A stretch of DNA of 64,000 nt from Hyphomicrobiales bacterium (GTDB taxonomy: Bacteria; Pseudomonadota; Alphaproteobacteria; Rhizobiales; Rhizobiaceae): assembly GCA_900468285.1 (NCBI GenBank), contig UBTF01000012.1:248001-312000 (forward strand), read 5' to 3'. How positions within the stretch are numbered: position 1 is the stretch's first letter; every line of letters begins with the position of its first letter. The notes under the pieces were generated by a model. The model was not told the origin of the DNA. It made no database searches and saw only the letters and a list, made by a program, of their open reading frames with translations. Positions 27,261 through 37,405 of this stretch are shown here, piece after piece. The position numbers and the translations under genes are program-made.

Positions 27261-28754
27261 ATGAATGAGCCGCTTTCGCATTCTACTTTCAACGACATCA
27301 TTGATGGCGATACGCTGCATGAGGAATGCGGCGTGTTCGGCGTCCTCGGCCATCCCGATGCGGCGGCGCTGACGGCTCTTGGTCTGCACGCCCTGCAGCA
27401 CCGCGGCCAGGAAGCCGCTGGCATGGTGTCCTTCGATGGCAAGCGGTTCTACCAGGAACGGCATATGGGCCTTGTCGGAGACCATTATACCAATCCAGCC
27501 ACGCTGGCCCGCCTGCCCGGCTCCATCTGCATCGGCCATACGCGTTACTCCACCACCGGCGAAGTCGCGATGCGCAACGTCCAGCCGCTGTTTGCCGAAC
27601 TGGAAGAAGGCGGCATCGCGGTTGCCCATAACGGCAATTTCACCAATGGCCTGACGCTTCGTCGCCAGATCATCGCAACCGGTGCCATCTGTCAGTCTAC
27701 ATCCGACACCGAAGTCGTTCTCCACCTCATCGCCCGCTCCCGCCACTCCTCCACGGCCGATCGCTTCATCGATGCCATCAGGCAGATGGAAGGCGGCTAT
27801 TCGATGCTGGCAATGACGCGCACCAAGCTGATTGCCGCACGTGACCCAACGGGCATCCGCCCGCTTGTCATGGGTGAACTCGATGGCAAGCCGATTTTCT
27901 GCTCCGAAACCTGCGCGCTCGATATTATCGGCGCCAAGTTCATTCGTGATGTCGAAAATGGCGAGGTCATCATCTGCGAGATACAGCCGGATGGCTCGAT
28001 CAACATTGATGCCCGCAAGCCGGTGAAGCCACAGCCAGAGCGCCTGTGCCTGTTCGAATATGTCTATTTCGCACGTCCGGATTCCGTGGTGGGCGGTCGC
28101 AACGTTTACACGACCCGCAAGAACATGGGCAGCATCCTTGCCAAGGAAGCGCCGCTGGAGGCCGATGTTGTCGTGCCCGTGCCGGATGGCGGCACGCCCG
28201 CTGCTCTTGGCTTTGCGCAGGAAAGCGGCATTCCGTTCGAATACGGCATCATCCGCAACCACTATGTCGGCCGCACCTTCATCGAGCCAACCCAGTCCAT
28301 CCGCGCGCTTGGCGTCAAGCTGAAGCATTCGGCAAACCGCGCCATGATCGAAGGCAAGCGGGTCGTTCTGGTGGATGACTCCATCGTGCGCGGCACCACA
28401 TCGGTCAAGATCGTTCAGATGATCCGCGAGGCCGGTGCCAAGGAAGTGCACATCCGCGTTGCCAGCCCGATGATTTTCCATCCGGATTTCTACGGTATCG
28501 ATACGCCGGATGCCGACAAGCTGCTGGCAAACCAGTATGCCGATGTCGCCGACATGGCGAAGTTCATCGGCGTGGATTCGCTGGCATTCCTTTCCATCAA
28601 TGGCCTTTATCAGGCCGTGGGCGGCGTGGACCGCAACCCTGCCCGTCCGCAGTTTACCGATCATTATTTTACCGGTGAATATCCGACCCGCCTTCTGGAC
28701 AAGAATGGCGAAGCCATGGGCAACAAGATTTCCATGCTTGCCAGCAATGGCTGA
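27261..28754 (+). CDS. purF: Amidophosphoribosyltransferase
   Basis: PurF makes 5-phosphoribosylamine from PRPP and glutamine, the first committed step of purine synthesis. The 497-residue protein has a 22-residue propeptide before the nucleophile Cys23 (HEECGVFGVLG), the glutaminase domain with HTRYSTTGE, and the phosphoribosyltransferase PRPP motif VVLVDDSIVRGTTS. AAGGCAAGCCAG lies before the ATG. A terminator follows at once. Confidence 0.98.
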   Translation: MNEPLSHSTFNDIIDGDTLHEECGVFGVLGHPDAAALTALGLHALQHRGQEAAGMVSFDGKRFYQERHMGLVGDHYTNPATLARLPGSICIGHTRYSTTGEVAMRNVQPLFAELEEGGIAVAHNGNFTNGLTLRRQIIATGAICQSTSDTEVVLHLIARSRHSSTADRFIDAIRQMEGGYSMLAMTRTKLIAARDPTGIRPLVMGELDGKPIFCSETCALDIIGAKFIRDVENGEVIICEIQPDGSINIDARKPVKPQPERLCLFEYVYFARPDSVVGGRNVYTTRKNMGSILAKEAPLEADVVVPVPDGGTPAALGFAQESGIPFEYGIIRNHYVGRTFIEPTQSIRALGVKLKHSANRAMIEGKRVVLVDDSIVRGTTSVKIVQMIREAGAKEVHIRVASPMIFHPDFYGIDTPDADKLLANQYADVADMAKFIGVDSLAFLSINGLYQAVGGVDRNPARPQFTDHYFTGEYPTRLLDKNGEAMGNKISMLASNG

Positions 28755-28763
28755 TTGAAGATT

Positions 28764-28789
28764 GCCCGCGCTGCTGCGCGGGCTTTTCC
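28764..28789 (+). terminator. Rho-independent terminator after purF
   Basis: GCCCGCGC-TGCT-GCGCGGGC forms a perfect 8-bp stem followed by TTTTCC, ten bases after the purF stop codon. Confidence 0.85.
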
Positions 28790-28880
28790 TGTCGCACCTG
28801 CCCATGCGACGTCCCGGCCAATTGCCGTCTGGTGCGCTTGCCTTTAAGACGCACTCTCAAACATCTTCTCGGGGGAGACA

Positions 28881-29621
28881 ATGACCATCGACCTTAAAGG
28901 CCGCATCGCGCTCGTGACCGGCGCATCCCGTGGCATCGGGTATTTCACGGCGCTGGAACTGGCAAAGGCTGGGGCACATGTCATAGCATGCGCCAGAACG
29001 GTCGGCGGCCTCGAAGACCTAGATGATGCCATCAAGGCAGCAGGCGGCACCGCAACCTTGGTGCCGTTTGATCTTGCGGATATGAACGCCATTGATGCAC
29101 TCGGCGCATCCATCCATCAGCGCTGGGGCAAGCTGGACATTCTCGTTGCCAATGCGGGCGTGCTTGGCGTCATTTCTCCCGTCGGGCATATCGAGGCGAA
29201 GGTCTTCGAAAAGGTCATGACCATCAACGTCACTGCCACATGGCGCCTGATCCGATCCGTAGAACCCCTGCTGTTGAAATCCGATGCAGGCCGCGCGCTG
29301 ATCCTGTCATCGGGTGCACCGCATTCCTGCCGTCCTTTCTGGGGTGCCTATTCAACGTCCAAGGCAGCGGTCGAGGCTCTCGCCCGCACATGGGCAGCGG
29401 AAACCGAAGCGACCGCACTTCGCGTCAACAGCATCAATCCCGGCGCCACCCGCACGGCCATGCGCGCCCAGGCCATGCCGGGCGAAGATCCTGACACCCT
29501 GCCCCATCCATCGGAGGTGGCAGCCGCCATTCTGCCGCTGGCCTCACCTGATGTCACGGAAACCGGCAAGATCTATGTGGTCCGCGACCGGAAGTTCGTG
29601 AGCTACCGCGCACCGGAGTAA
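28881..29621 (+). CDS. Short-chain dehydrogenase/reductase
   Basis: This 246-residue classical SDR has the cofactor motif TGASRGIG (14-21), NAG (residues 90-92), the catalytic Ser in LILSSGAPH and the YxxxK pair in AYSTSKAAVEAL. The Arg after the glycine motif suggests NADP(H) preference. The substrate cannot be predicted. CGGGGGAGAC lies before the ATG. It stands alone between the purF terminator and cysS, with a possible small hairpin after it (TGGTGCGC-4 nt-GCGCACCA, 29632-29651). Confidence 0.88.
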   Translation: MTIDLKGRIALVTGASRGIGYFTALELAKAGAHVIACARTVGGLEDLDDAIKAAGGTATLVPFDLADMNAIDALGASIHQRWGKLDILVANAGVLGVISPVGHIEAKVFEKVMTINVTATWRLIRSVEPLLLKSDAGRALILSSGAPHSCRPFWGAYSTSKAAVEALARTWAAETEATALRVNSINPGATRTAMRAQAMPGEDPDTLPHPSEVAAAILPLASPDVTETGKIYVVRDRKFVSYRAPE

Positions 29622-29832
29622 AGGTTGAGATTGGTGCGCAGCGGCGCACCACAGCTCTTGACCGGAACCTCTTGCCGTTTCATAAGGCAAGCCATGAAAA
29701 TAACGATCTGCTGCTGTTGCTGAGTTGAATTTTGCCGGTTTAACCACCCGGCCAGATCGTTTTCGTCTCCCGAAAGGTCAAAGCAGACAAACGTTCCGGC
29801 AGGGGAATTGATTGCCCTTGAGGAAAAATCCC

Positions 29833-31215
29833 ATGTCGCGCCTGAAGTTTTACAATACGCTGACCCGCGAAAAGGCTGATTTCCAGCCGATCGATGCTGA
29901 TAATGTCCGCATGTATGTCTGCGGTCCTACTGTTTATGACTTCGCCCATATTGGCAATGCGCGTCCCGTCATCGTGTTCGATGTGCTCTACAGGCTTCTG
30001 CGTCATGTCTATGGCCAGCAACACGTTACCTATGCGCGCAACATCACTGATGTCGATGACAAGATCAATGCGCGGGCGCTGCGGGATTACCCTGACCTGC
30101 CACTGAACGATGCCATCCATGCCGTCACTGAAAAGACGGCACAGCAATTTCATGACGATGTCGCCATGCTGGGATGCCTGGAGCCAACGGTCGAGCCCCG
30201 CGCCACCGACAATATCGCGCAGATGATCGAGATCATCGAGAAACTGATTGCGCGCGGGCACGCCTATGTCGCCAGCGGGGAAGTCCTGTTCGATACGAAA
30301 TCCATGGGCGATTACGGCCAACTTTCCAAGCGCCCGCTGGACGAACAGCAGGCGGGTGCACGCGTGGCGGTCGAGGTTCACAAGAAGAGCCCCGGAGATT
30401 TCGTGCTCTGGAAGCTTTCGGGCCACAATGAGCCCGGCTGGGAAAGCCCATGGGGCCGCGGTCGCCCCGGCTGGCACATTGAATGCTCGGCCATGTCTGG
30501 CCGTTACCTTGGCGAAACCTTCGACATTCATGGCGGCGGGCTGGACCTGATTTTCCCACACCACGAAAATGAGATCGCCCAGTCGCGTTGCGCCCACGGC
30601 ACGCATGTCATGGCCAATGTCTGGATGCATAACGGCTTCGTGCAGGTCGAAGGCCGCAAGATGTCGAAGTCGGACGGCAATTTCATCACCATCCATGAGT
30701 TGCTGCACACCGAAACATTTGGCGGTCGGAAGTGGGCGGGAGAGGTGCTGCGTCTGGCCATGCTGATGACCCACTACCGCGAGCCGATCGATTTCTCGGT
30801 CAAGCGTCTGGAAGAGGCAGAACGTCTGCTGGCGAAATGGCCTACCGCTGATGTCAGCGATGCCGAGCCCGATCAGACGGTGCTGGACGCCTTGGCGGAC
30901 GATCTCAACACGGTGGCGGCTGTCCAGGCGCTTCACGCACTCGCGCAGGCCGCCAATGCCGATCCGGAAAAGCTGCCCGCTTTCGCAGCCAGTGCCGCAT
31001 TGCTGGGTGTGCTGCCTAAAAAGGCCGTTGTGGATGATGCCATTGCGGCAGCGGTTGATTCTCTGGTGGAAATGCGGCTCGAGATGCTGAAGGCGAAGAA
31101 CTTCGCAGAAGCAGATCGCATCCGCGACGATCTGCTGGCCAAGGGCATCCAGTTGAAGGACGGCAAGGACAAGGAAACCGGTGAGCGGGTAACGACCTGG
31201 GAAATCAAGCGATAA
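29833..31215 (+). CDS. cysS: Cysteinyl-tRNA synthetase
   Basis: CysS charges tRNA-Cys. The 460-residue class I synthetase shows [15 protein letters not shown], where Cys is a zinc ligand and HIGN is the HIGH motif, the further zinc ligands in [11 protein letters not shown] and FPHHENE, and KMSKSDGNF as the KMSKS loop. The C-terminal helical anticodon part ends [11 protein letters not shown]. The ATG at 29833 has GAGG eight bases upstream; a codon seven triplets earlier is open but unlikely. Confidence 0.97.
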   Translation: MSRLKFYNTLTREKADFQPIDADNVRMYVCGPTVYDFAHIGNARPVIVFDVLYRLLRHVYGQQHVTYARNITDVDDKINARALRDYPDLPLNDAIHAVTEKTAQQFHDDVAMLGCLEPTVEPRATDNIAQMIEIIEKLIARGHAYVASGEVLFDTKSMGDYGQLSKRPLDEQQAGARVAVEVHKKSPGDFVLWKLSGHNEPGWESPWGRGRPGWHIECSAMSGRYLGETFDIHGGGLDLIFPHHENEIAQSRCAHGTHVMANVWMHNGFVQVEGRKMSKSDGNFITIHELLHTETFGGRKWAGEVLRLAMLMTHYREPIDFSVKRLEEAERLLAKWPTADVSDAEPDQTVLDALADDLNTVAAVQALHALAQAANADPEKLPAFAASAALLGVLPKKAVVDDAIAAAVDSLVEMRLEMLKAKNFAEADRIRDDLLAKGIQLKDGKDKETGERVTTWEIKR

Positions 31216-31268
31216 GTATTTCGCACCTTAGTTGAAGGCTTTCGCTACCGCTGCCATTTTGGCTGCAC

Positions 31269-31296
31269 AGGGGGCTTGCTTCGGCACGCCCCCTCT
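31269..31296 (+). terminator. Possible terminator after cysS
   Basis: AGGGGGC and GCCCCCT pair across a 12-base loop, about 54 bases after the cysS stop codon, followed by CTCTGTTTC. The T-rich tail is imperfect. Confidence 0.45.
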
Positions 31297-31456
31297 CTGT
31301 TTCGCATCGAAGCCACAGCGTCTTGGATGTATCGTTGATTTTGCTCGTCCTTCGCATAAGCTGTTAATCGAGTTGGATGCCGTCCTGCAACGGCATCTCA
31401 CAGTGTGTCGACAATCCACGTCTCCACATCCTGAGAGCAATCGAGGAGGATATGCC

Positions 31457-31926
31457 ATGACGATCCACACCGGCGGATGCCAATGCGGTGCGATCCGCTT
31501 TCATGTCGAGGGCGTTCTTGAAGATAGCTCCATCTGCCATTGCCGCATGTGCCAGAAGGCGTTCGGGGCCTATTATGCGCCACTGGTTTCGGTCCGTGGT
31601 GTGCGTTTCGAATGGACCCGAGGCGAGCCGAAGCGGTTTCAGTCTTCGGATGTTGTGCGGCGTGGCTTTTGTGCAGAGTGTGGCACACCGCTGACCTATG
31701 AGGCGCCGGATGGCATGGCAATCGCGGCTGGCGCTTTTGATGATCCCTCAGCTTTTCCGCCCTCGATACAATGGGGTATCGAGAAAAAGATCGGTTTCGT
31801 GGACGGTCTCCACACCCTTCCCGCCGTGGCGACAGAAGAGGACTTGACCACGGTGGACTATCTGTTGAACCTCACCTCAAACCAGCATCCAGATCACGAC
31901 ACGCCAGAATGGCCGGAGAAGAAATC

Positions 31927-31930
<4 letters not shown>
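31457..31930 (+). CDS. GFA family (CENP-V/GFA domain) protein, first copy
   Basis: This 157-residue zinc-binding protein belongs to the GFA (glutathione-dependent formaldehyde-activating enzyme) superfamily. Conserved cysteines are Cys8 and Cys10 (GGCQCGA), Cys27, Cys29 and Cys32 (CHCRMC), and Cys72 and Cys75 (FCAECGTPL), the usual set for two zinc ions. Members act on glutathione adducts or have unknown roles; formaldehyde activity should not be assumed. GAGGAGGA precedes the ATG. The frame is open far upstream but that part is not conserved. It overlaps the next, related gene by four bases. Confidence 0.9.
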
Positions 31931-33358
<1,428 letters not shown>

Positions 33359-33377
33359 CGCTTGGTCACAAGAGATT

Positions 33378-33422
33378 AGATGCACCGCCTGACATTCTGA
33401 TTCAAGGCGGCGCATCTCTTCG
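33378..33422 (+). terminator. Possible terminator after pip
   Basis: AGATGC-A-CCGCCT and AGGCGG-C-GCATCT form an interrupted 12-bp stem with a 14-base loop, 20 bases after the pip stop. It is followed by CTTCGG rather than a T-run. Confidence 0.4.
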
Positions 33423-33523
33423 GGCAGCCTCATTTTTTCTCACACCATCCTTCACGCGAATGAATTGGTATATCACGCAAAACAGGAATAGCCCGGTGCT
33501 TTCCGATAAGCGTGGTATTCAAC

Positions 33524-34438
33524 ATGGCCGTGAACCAAACCAATGAAAGTGCCAGACAGGCGGATGGAGCACGGGGATTTGCCTACGCATTCGTCGCCTA
33601 TATCCTGTGGGGCTTTCTGCCTTTTTACATGAAGGCTGTCGCGCATGTCTCACCGTTCGAGGTGATTGCGCACCGGGTGGTCTGGTCCGTGCCGATTGCC
33701 GCTGCCGTGCTTGTCATCCTGGGTCGCACCGCCGAAATCAGGGTGGCGCTGACGACACCGCGCATGTTGGCCATGGCTTGCCTGACGGCCTCCATCATCA
33801 GCATCAACTGGGGTGTCTATATCTGGGCAATTGGCAGTGGCCGCGCGCTCGATGCGGCACTTGGATATTTCATAAACCCGCTCTTCAGCATTTTTCTGGG
33901 GGCCGTGCTGCTGAGAGAAAAGCTCAGCCGGTTTCAGATCGCGGCTATTGTCCTGGCGTCTCTCGCCGTCGCCTTGTTGACGTGGCACGCTGGCAGCCTC
34001 CCCTGGGTTTCCGTCGCCCTGACGGTCTCCTGGGGTTTCTATGCGTTTTTCCGAAAAACGTTACCGATTGGCCCGACACAGGGGTTTCTGCTGGAGGTCC
34101 TGTTAATGACGCCCCCCGCACTTGCCTATATCGTCTATCTCATGAGCACGGGCCAGGCCCATTTTCTCGCGGGAACGCCGGTGGATACGTGGCTGCTCAT
34201 AGCAAGCGGCGTGGTGACCGCAACGCCGCTCATTCTCTACGGCAACGGCGCCAAGCTGTTGAAGCTCTCGACAATCGGCATCATGCAATACATAGCGCCT
34301 TCGATCATCTTCATCATCGCAGTCTTCATCTTCAAGGAGCCCTTCGATACGGTGCGCCTCGCCGCCTTCATGATGATCTGGGCAGCGCTTCTGGTCTACA
34401 CCGTGCCGGGGCTGGTCCGCAGCAGGGCCGCGTCCTAG
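33524..34438 (+). CDS. rarD: RarD-like EamA transporter
   Basis: This 304-residue inner-membrane protein has ten predicted helices and the RarD pattern: FAYAFVAYILWGFLPFYMKAVAHVSPFEVIAHRVVWS, then SINWGVYIWAI. RarD of E. coli is a DMT-superfamily permease of uncertain substrate. The frame begins with a GTG at 33512; the ATG at 33524 starts the sequence more naturally, though neither has a strong ribosome-binding site. The stop codon sits within an 8-bp hairpin. Confidence 0.85.
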   Translation: MAVNQTNESARQADGARGFAYAFVAYILWGFLPFYMKAVAHVSPFEVIAHRVVWSVPIAAAVLVILGRTAEIRVALTTPRMLAMACLTASIISINWGVYIWAIGSGRALDAALGYFINPLFSIFLGAVLLREKLSRFQIAAIVLASLAVALLTWHAGSLPWVSVALTVSWGFYAFFRKTLPIGPTQGFLLEVLLMTPPALAYIVYLMSTGQAHFLAGTPVDTWLLIASGVVTATPLILYGNGAKLLKLSTIGIMQYIAPSIIFIIAVFIFKEPFDTVRLAAFMMIWAALLVYTVPGLVRSRAAS

Positions 34439-34445
34439 ACGCGGC
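34427..34445. terminator. Hairpin at the rarD stop codon
   Basis: GCCGCGTC-CTA-GACGCGGC is a perfect 8-bp stem that contains the rarD stop codon. It lies between two convergent genes and may limit read-through both ways, though no T-run follows. Confidence 0.4.
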
Positions 34446-34463
34446 AACCCACTGCGAGCAGCA

Positions 34464-35084
34464 TCACAGGCGCGATATGACCGATGGGTCGCCTTCCGGG
34501 TTGTTTTGCGCCGTCGCCTGCTCGAGGATGGCAGGAACGACATCTTCAATCTTGTCGATGACCAGCGGGTTGAGCAGATGCGCCCGGTGAATGAAGCCCT
34601 GGTCGCGCATATGGCGGATCAGTTCAAGCATCGGGTCCCAAAAGCCGTTGATATTGGCAAACACCATCGGCTTGGCGTGACGACCAAGCTGCGCCCAGGT
34701 CATGATCTCGACTATCTCTTCCAGCGTACCGATGCCACCCGGCAGGGTAACGAAGGCATCGGAGCGTTCGAACATCATGTGCTTGCGCTCATGCATGTCC
34801 TTGGTGATGATGAGCTCGTTCAATTGTCCGAGAGAATGGCGTGTAGCCTCCATATCCACCAGAAATTCCGGTATGATACCCGTGACTTCGCCGCCATTTG
34901 ACAAAACGCCGCTTGCGACAGCGCCCATGATGCCCTTCGTGCCGCCGCCATAGACAAGGCGGATGCCGTTTTCAGCAATGGATTTGCCGAGCGCGCGCCC
35001 GGCGTCCATATAGGCTGGGTCGCGTCCCGGCTGAGAACCGCAATAGACGCAGATGGATCGAATCGATGTATTTTCTTCAGTCAT
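34464..35084 (-). CDS. LOG family protein (cytokinin riboside 5'-monophosphate phosphoribohydrolase-like)
   Basis: LOG enzymes release free bases from nucleoside 5'-monophosphates; in plant-associated bacteria some activate cytokinins. The 206-residue protein starts MTEENTSIRSICVYCGS, then YGGGTKGIMG and the family signature LPGGIGTLEEIVE, with the catalytic Arg and Glu context in HERKHMMFERSDAF. Bacterial members also act as general AMP or nucleotide-salvage enzymes, so a hormone role is not implied. An ATG five codons upstream (35099) is possible; neither start has a clear ribosome-binding site. Confidence 0.92.
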   Translation of the reverse strand: MTEENTSIRSICVYCGSQPGRDPAYMDAGRALGKSIAENGIRLVYGGGTKGIMGAVASGVLSNGGEVTGIIPEFLVDMEATRHSLGQLNELIITKDMHERKHMMFERSDAFVTLPGGIGTLEEIVEIMTWAQLGRHAKPMVFANINGFWDPMLELIRHMRDQGFIHRAHLLNPLVIDKIEDVVPAILEQATAQNNPEGDPSVISRL

Positions 35085-35238
35085 GAGCTGAGGGAACATC
35101 CGGGCGGCTATTCCGTCAAGAAAATTTGGGGAATGAAGCGCTGGATAGGCTGCTTTTCAAGGGCAGCCGCTTGTATGAGTGTTTTTTAAACGCTAGCTAT
35201 CGCAACGTGAAGACAAGAAAGTTACCCGGAGAGTGATG

Positions 35239-37290
35239 ATGAACAATAAAAGGGCCGGACTGCTGGCGCTTATCGTGCTTGGCGTCGCGACGCTTCTCAT
35301 GGTCTTCTTCGTTCTCCCACGTATGTCTACCGATGACAAACCGATTGGTGATGCCATCAATCAGGCTGGCAACGACGTCAAGAACAGCGTGGAAATGGGT
35401 AGCGAGAAATCCGGCGACCTTCTGTCGGATGCGGCGAAGGAAACAACCAATATCGCCGAGAAGGTTGGACGTCTGGCAGAAGCCGCAACGCAATCCATCA
35501 AGGATATGACGGGCCGCTTTGCCGACAACAAGGTGCCGACCAACGAGGAATTCGCAGCTGCACGCGCGAAGGTCGAGGATTCCCTCAAGGAACTTGGAAA
35601 TGTCGATATTCCAGAATCACTTGACGAGAACACTTCACGTCTGATCACAACGGCGCGGACCGCAGCCGAAAGAGCCATAGCCTTCCTGCGCGGCCTGCCT
35701 GCGGATGCGACAGCGGCTGCGGATCAGGTCCGTCGTCTTGCCGGTGTTTTTGCCGGCACGGACGATGGGGCACCACGGCCCGAAACGCCTGCGGCGCCCG
35801 CGCCTTCCGCAACGCCTGCTTCTACACCTGCAGCGGATCCTCAATTACCACGCTTCGACGTGTTGCGCGTCGAGCCGGATGGTTCGGCGGTCATCGCTGG
35901 CAAGGCTGCTCCGGGCTCCAAGCTTGAGATCGTCAACAACGGACAGGTCATCGCGCAGACGACCGTTGAAGGCAGTGGTGACTTTGCCGCGGTCCTCGAC
36001 AATCCGCTTCCGCCCGGCGATCATGAAATCGTGCTGCGCGCCATCGGCAAGGACGGCGCGACGGTCCAATCAACCGAAACCGCGACCGTTTCCGTTCCAA
36101 AACAGAAAAGTGGCGAGCTTCTTGCCATGGTGACGACGCCTGGAAAAGCCAGCCGCGTCTTGACCATGCCGGAGACAGCCCCGCCTGCGCTCGGAGCCGC
36201 TGGTCAGAACGCCAGCGAGACACAGCCTGGCCAGACAGCAGTGCAGCCGGGCACATCCACCCCAGCCCCTGCAGCACAGGGTCAGGCTGGCTCTGCCACC
36301 GCATCCGGGGAAACCTCATCCATCCGCGTCATGGCCGTGGAATTCGAGGGAACGAAAATCTTCGTCGCCGGATCCGCCCCGGCTGGCACCAATGTGCGTG
36401 TCCTCGTGGACGATCAGCAGATCGGCAGTGCAAAGGCTGAAGCATCCGGCAGCTTCGTCATTGAGGGCGAAATCGAGTTGAGCGTTGGCGATCACATCGT
36501 CACGGCAGAGGCGCTTGATGCTGCGGGCAATGTTACCGTTCGCGTTCGCGTGCCCTTCATGCGTCCCGCAAGCGATCAGGCAACGGTCGCGATGCAGAAG
36601 ACGCCAACACAGCCGTCGTCAACGACAGGTGCCGCCGCCGGTCTGCAGGACCCTGGCGTTGTCAGTGACCGCACCGCTTTCGAGGCATTGCGCGTTGATG
36701 TGAGCAAGGCGTTCGCCATTCTCTCCGGTCTCTACGCGGACGGCAAGTCGCCCGCGCTGGAAGAGGTTGCAGCCGCAAAGTCCGCCACATCGATTGCCCT
36801 GCGTTCGCTGTCGGAATTCCGTACAGCTGCCAATGCCGATCCGGCTTTCACGGCTTTCGTTACCGATATCGTCGCCAAGGCGCGTGCGCTGCTTGCCGTC
36901 ATCGATGGTCTGCCGAACGATGTCGCGGCCATTGGCAAGCAGATTGCCAGCCTCTCCGACCGTTTCGCGGAGTTGAATGCGGCAATGCCTGAAGCTCCCA
37001 ATGCTGCGTCTTCCACAACGCAGGCCCAACCACAGACCGGCCCGAAAACCTTCGAACAGGCACCTCTTGCCCACAGCGACAGCGCCGTCATCATCAGACG
37101 CGGCGACACTCTGTGGCAGATTTCCCGCCGCGTTTACGGTCAGGGTGTTCGATATACGACGATCTATCTTGCCAATCAGGATCAGATCGCAAACCCTGAT
37201 CTGATCGAGCCCGGCCAGATCTTCGGCGTTCCTGAGAATGCCCTGCCCAATGCCGAAGAGCTGCACCGCAAGCGCCTGATGGGTCGGTGA
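35239..37290 (+). CDS. Membrane-anchored Ig-like/LysM protein with mirrored layout
   Basis: This 683-residue protein has an N-terminal membrane helix (about 5-27) and should lie in the periplasm. Domains in order: a helical region (93-172), Ala/Pro linker, a first Ig-like domain (205-288), Pro/Gln-rich linker, a second Ig-like domain (361-440), a second helical region (498-578), and a C-terminal LysM domain (616-665; IIRRGDTLWQISRRVYG) that binds peptidoglycan. The two helical regions resemble each other, so the protein is a near-mirror around the Ig pair. GGAG lies seven bases before the chosen ATG; three start codons stand in a row. LysM/Ig proteins of this kind are found in rhizobia, with unknown role. 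Confidence 0.88.
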   Translation: MNNKRAGLLALIVLGVATLLMVFFVLPRMSTDDKPIGDAINQAGNDVKNSVEMGSEKSGDLLSDAAKETTNIAEKVGRLAEAATQSIKDMTGRFADNKVPTNEEFAAARAKVEDSLKELGNVDIPESLDENTSRLITTARTAAERAIAFLRGLPADATAAADQVRRLAGVFAGTDDGAPRPETPAAPAPSATPASTPAADPQLPRFDVLRVEPDGSAVIAGKAAPGSKLEIVNNGQVIAQTTVEGSGDFAAVLDNPLPPGDHEIVLRAIGKDGATVQSTETATVSVPKQKSGELLAMVTTPGKASRVLTMPETAPPALGAAGQNASETQPGQTAVQPGTSTPAPAAQGQAGSATASGETSSIRVMAVEFEGTKIFVAGSAPAGTNVRVLVDDQQIGSAKAEASGSFVIEGEIELSVGDHIVTAEALDAAGNVTVRVRVPFMRPASDQATVAMQKTPTQPSSTTGAAAGLQDPGVVSDRTAFEALRVDVSKAFAILSGLYADGKSPALEEVAAAKSATSIALRSLSEFRTAANADPAFTAFVTDIVAKARALLAVIDGLPNDVAAIGKQIASLSDRFAELNAAMPEAPNAASSTTQAQPQTGPKTFEQAPLAHSDSAVIIRRGDTLWQISRRVYGQGVRYTTIYLANQDQIANPDLIEPGQIFGVPENALPNAEELHRKRLMGR

Positions 37291-37340
37291 TCTCCCTGCG
37301 GCATTGCATTGCCCGAAAGACAGCTATATCTAATTTGAGA

Positions 37341-37369
37341 CGGCGGCTTCAAGGAAGCCGCCGTGTTGC
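37341..37369 (+). terminator. Hairpin after the LysM gene
   Basis: CGGCGGCTTC-AAG-GAAGCCGCCG is a perfect 10-bp stem with a 3-base loop, 50 bases after the LysM gene stop. The tail TGTTGCT is only partly T-rich. Confidence 0.6.
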
Positions 37370-37405
37370 TGTCTGCATTCCGGCAGACGCCCTCCGGAGC
37401 AGAGC

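Noticed and set aside
27243-28805. 520-codon open frame opposite purF
   Set aside because: Antisense shadow of purF; composition rich in His, Gly, Asp and Arg with no domain.
29740-30936. 398-codon open frame opposite cysS
   Set aside because: Antisense shadow; the plus strand has complete cysS motifs.
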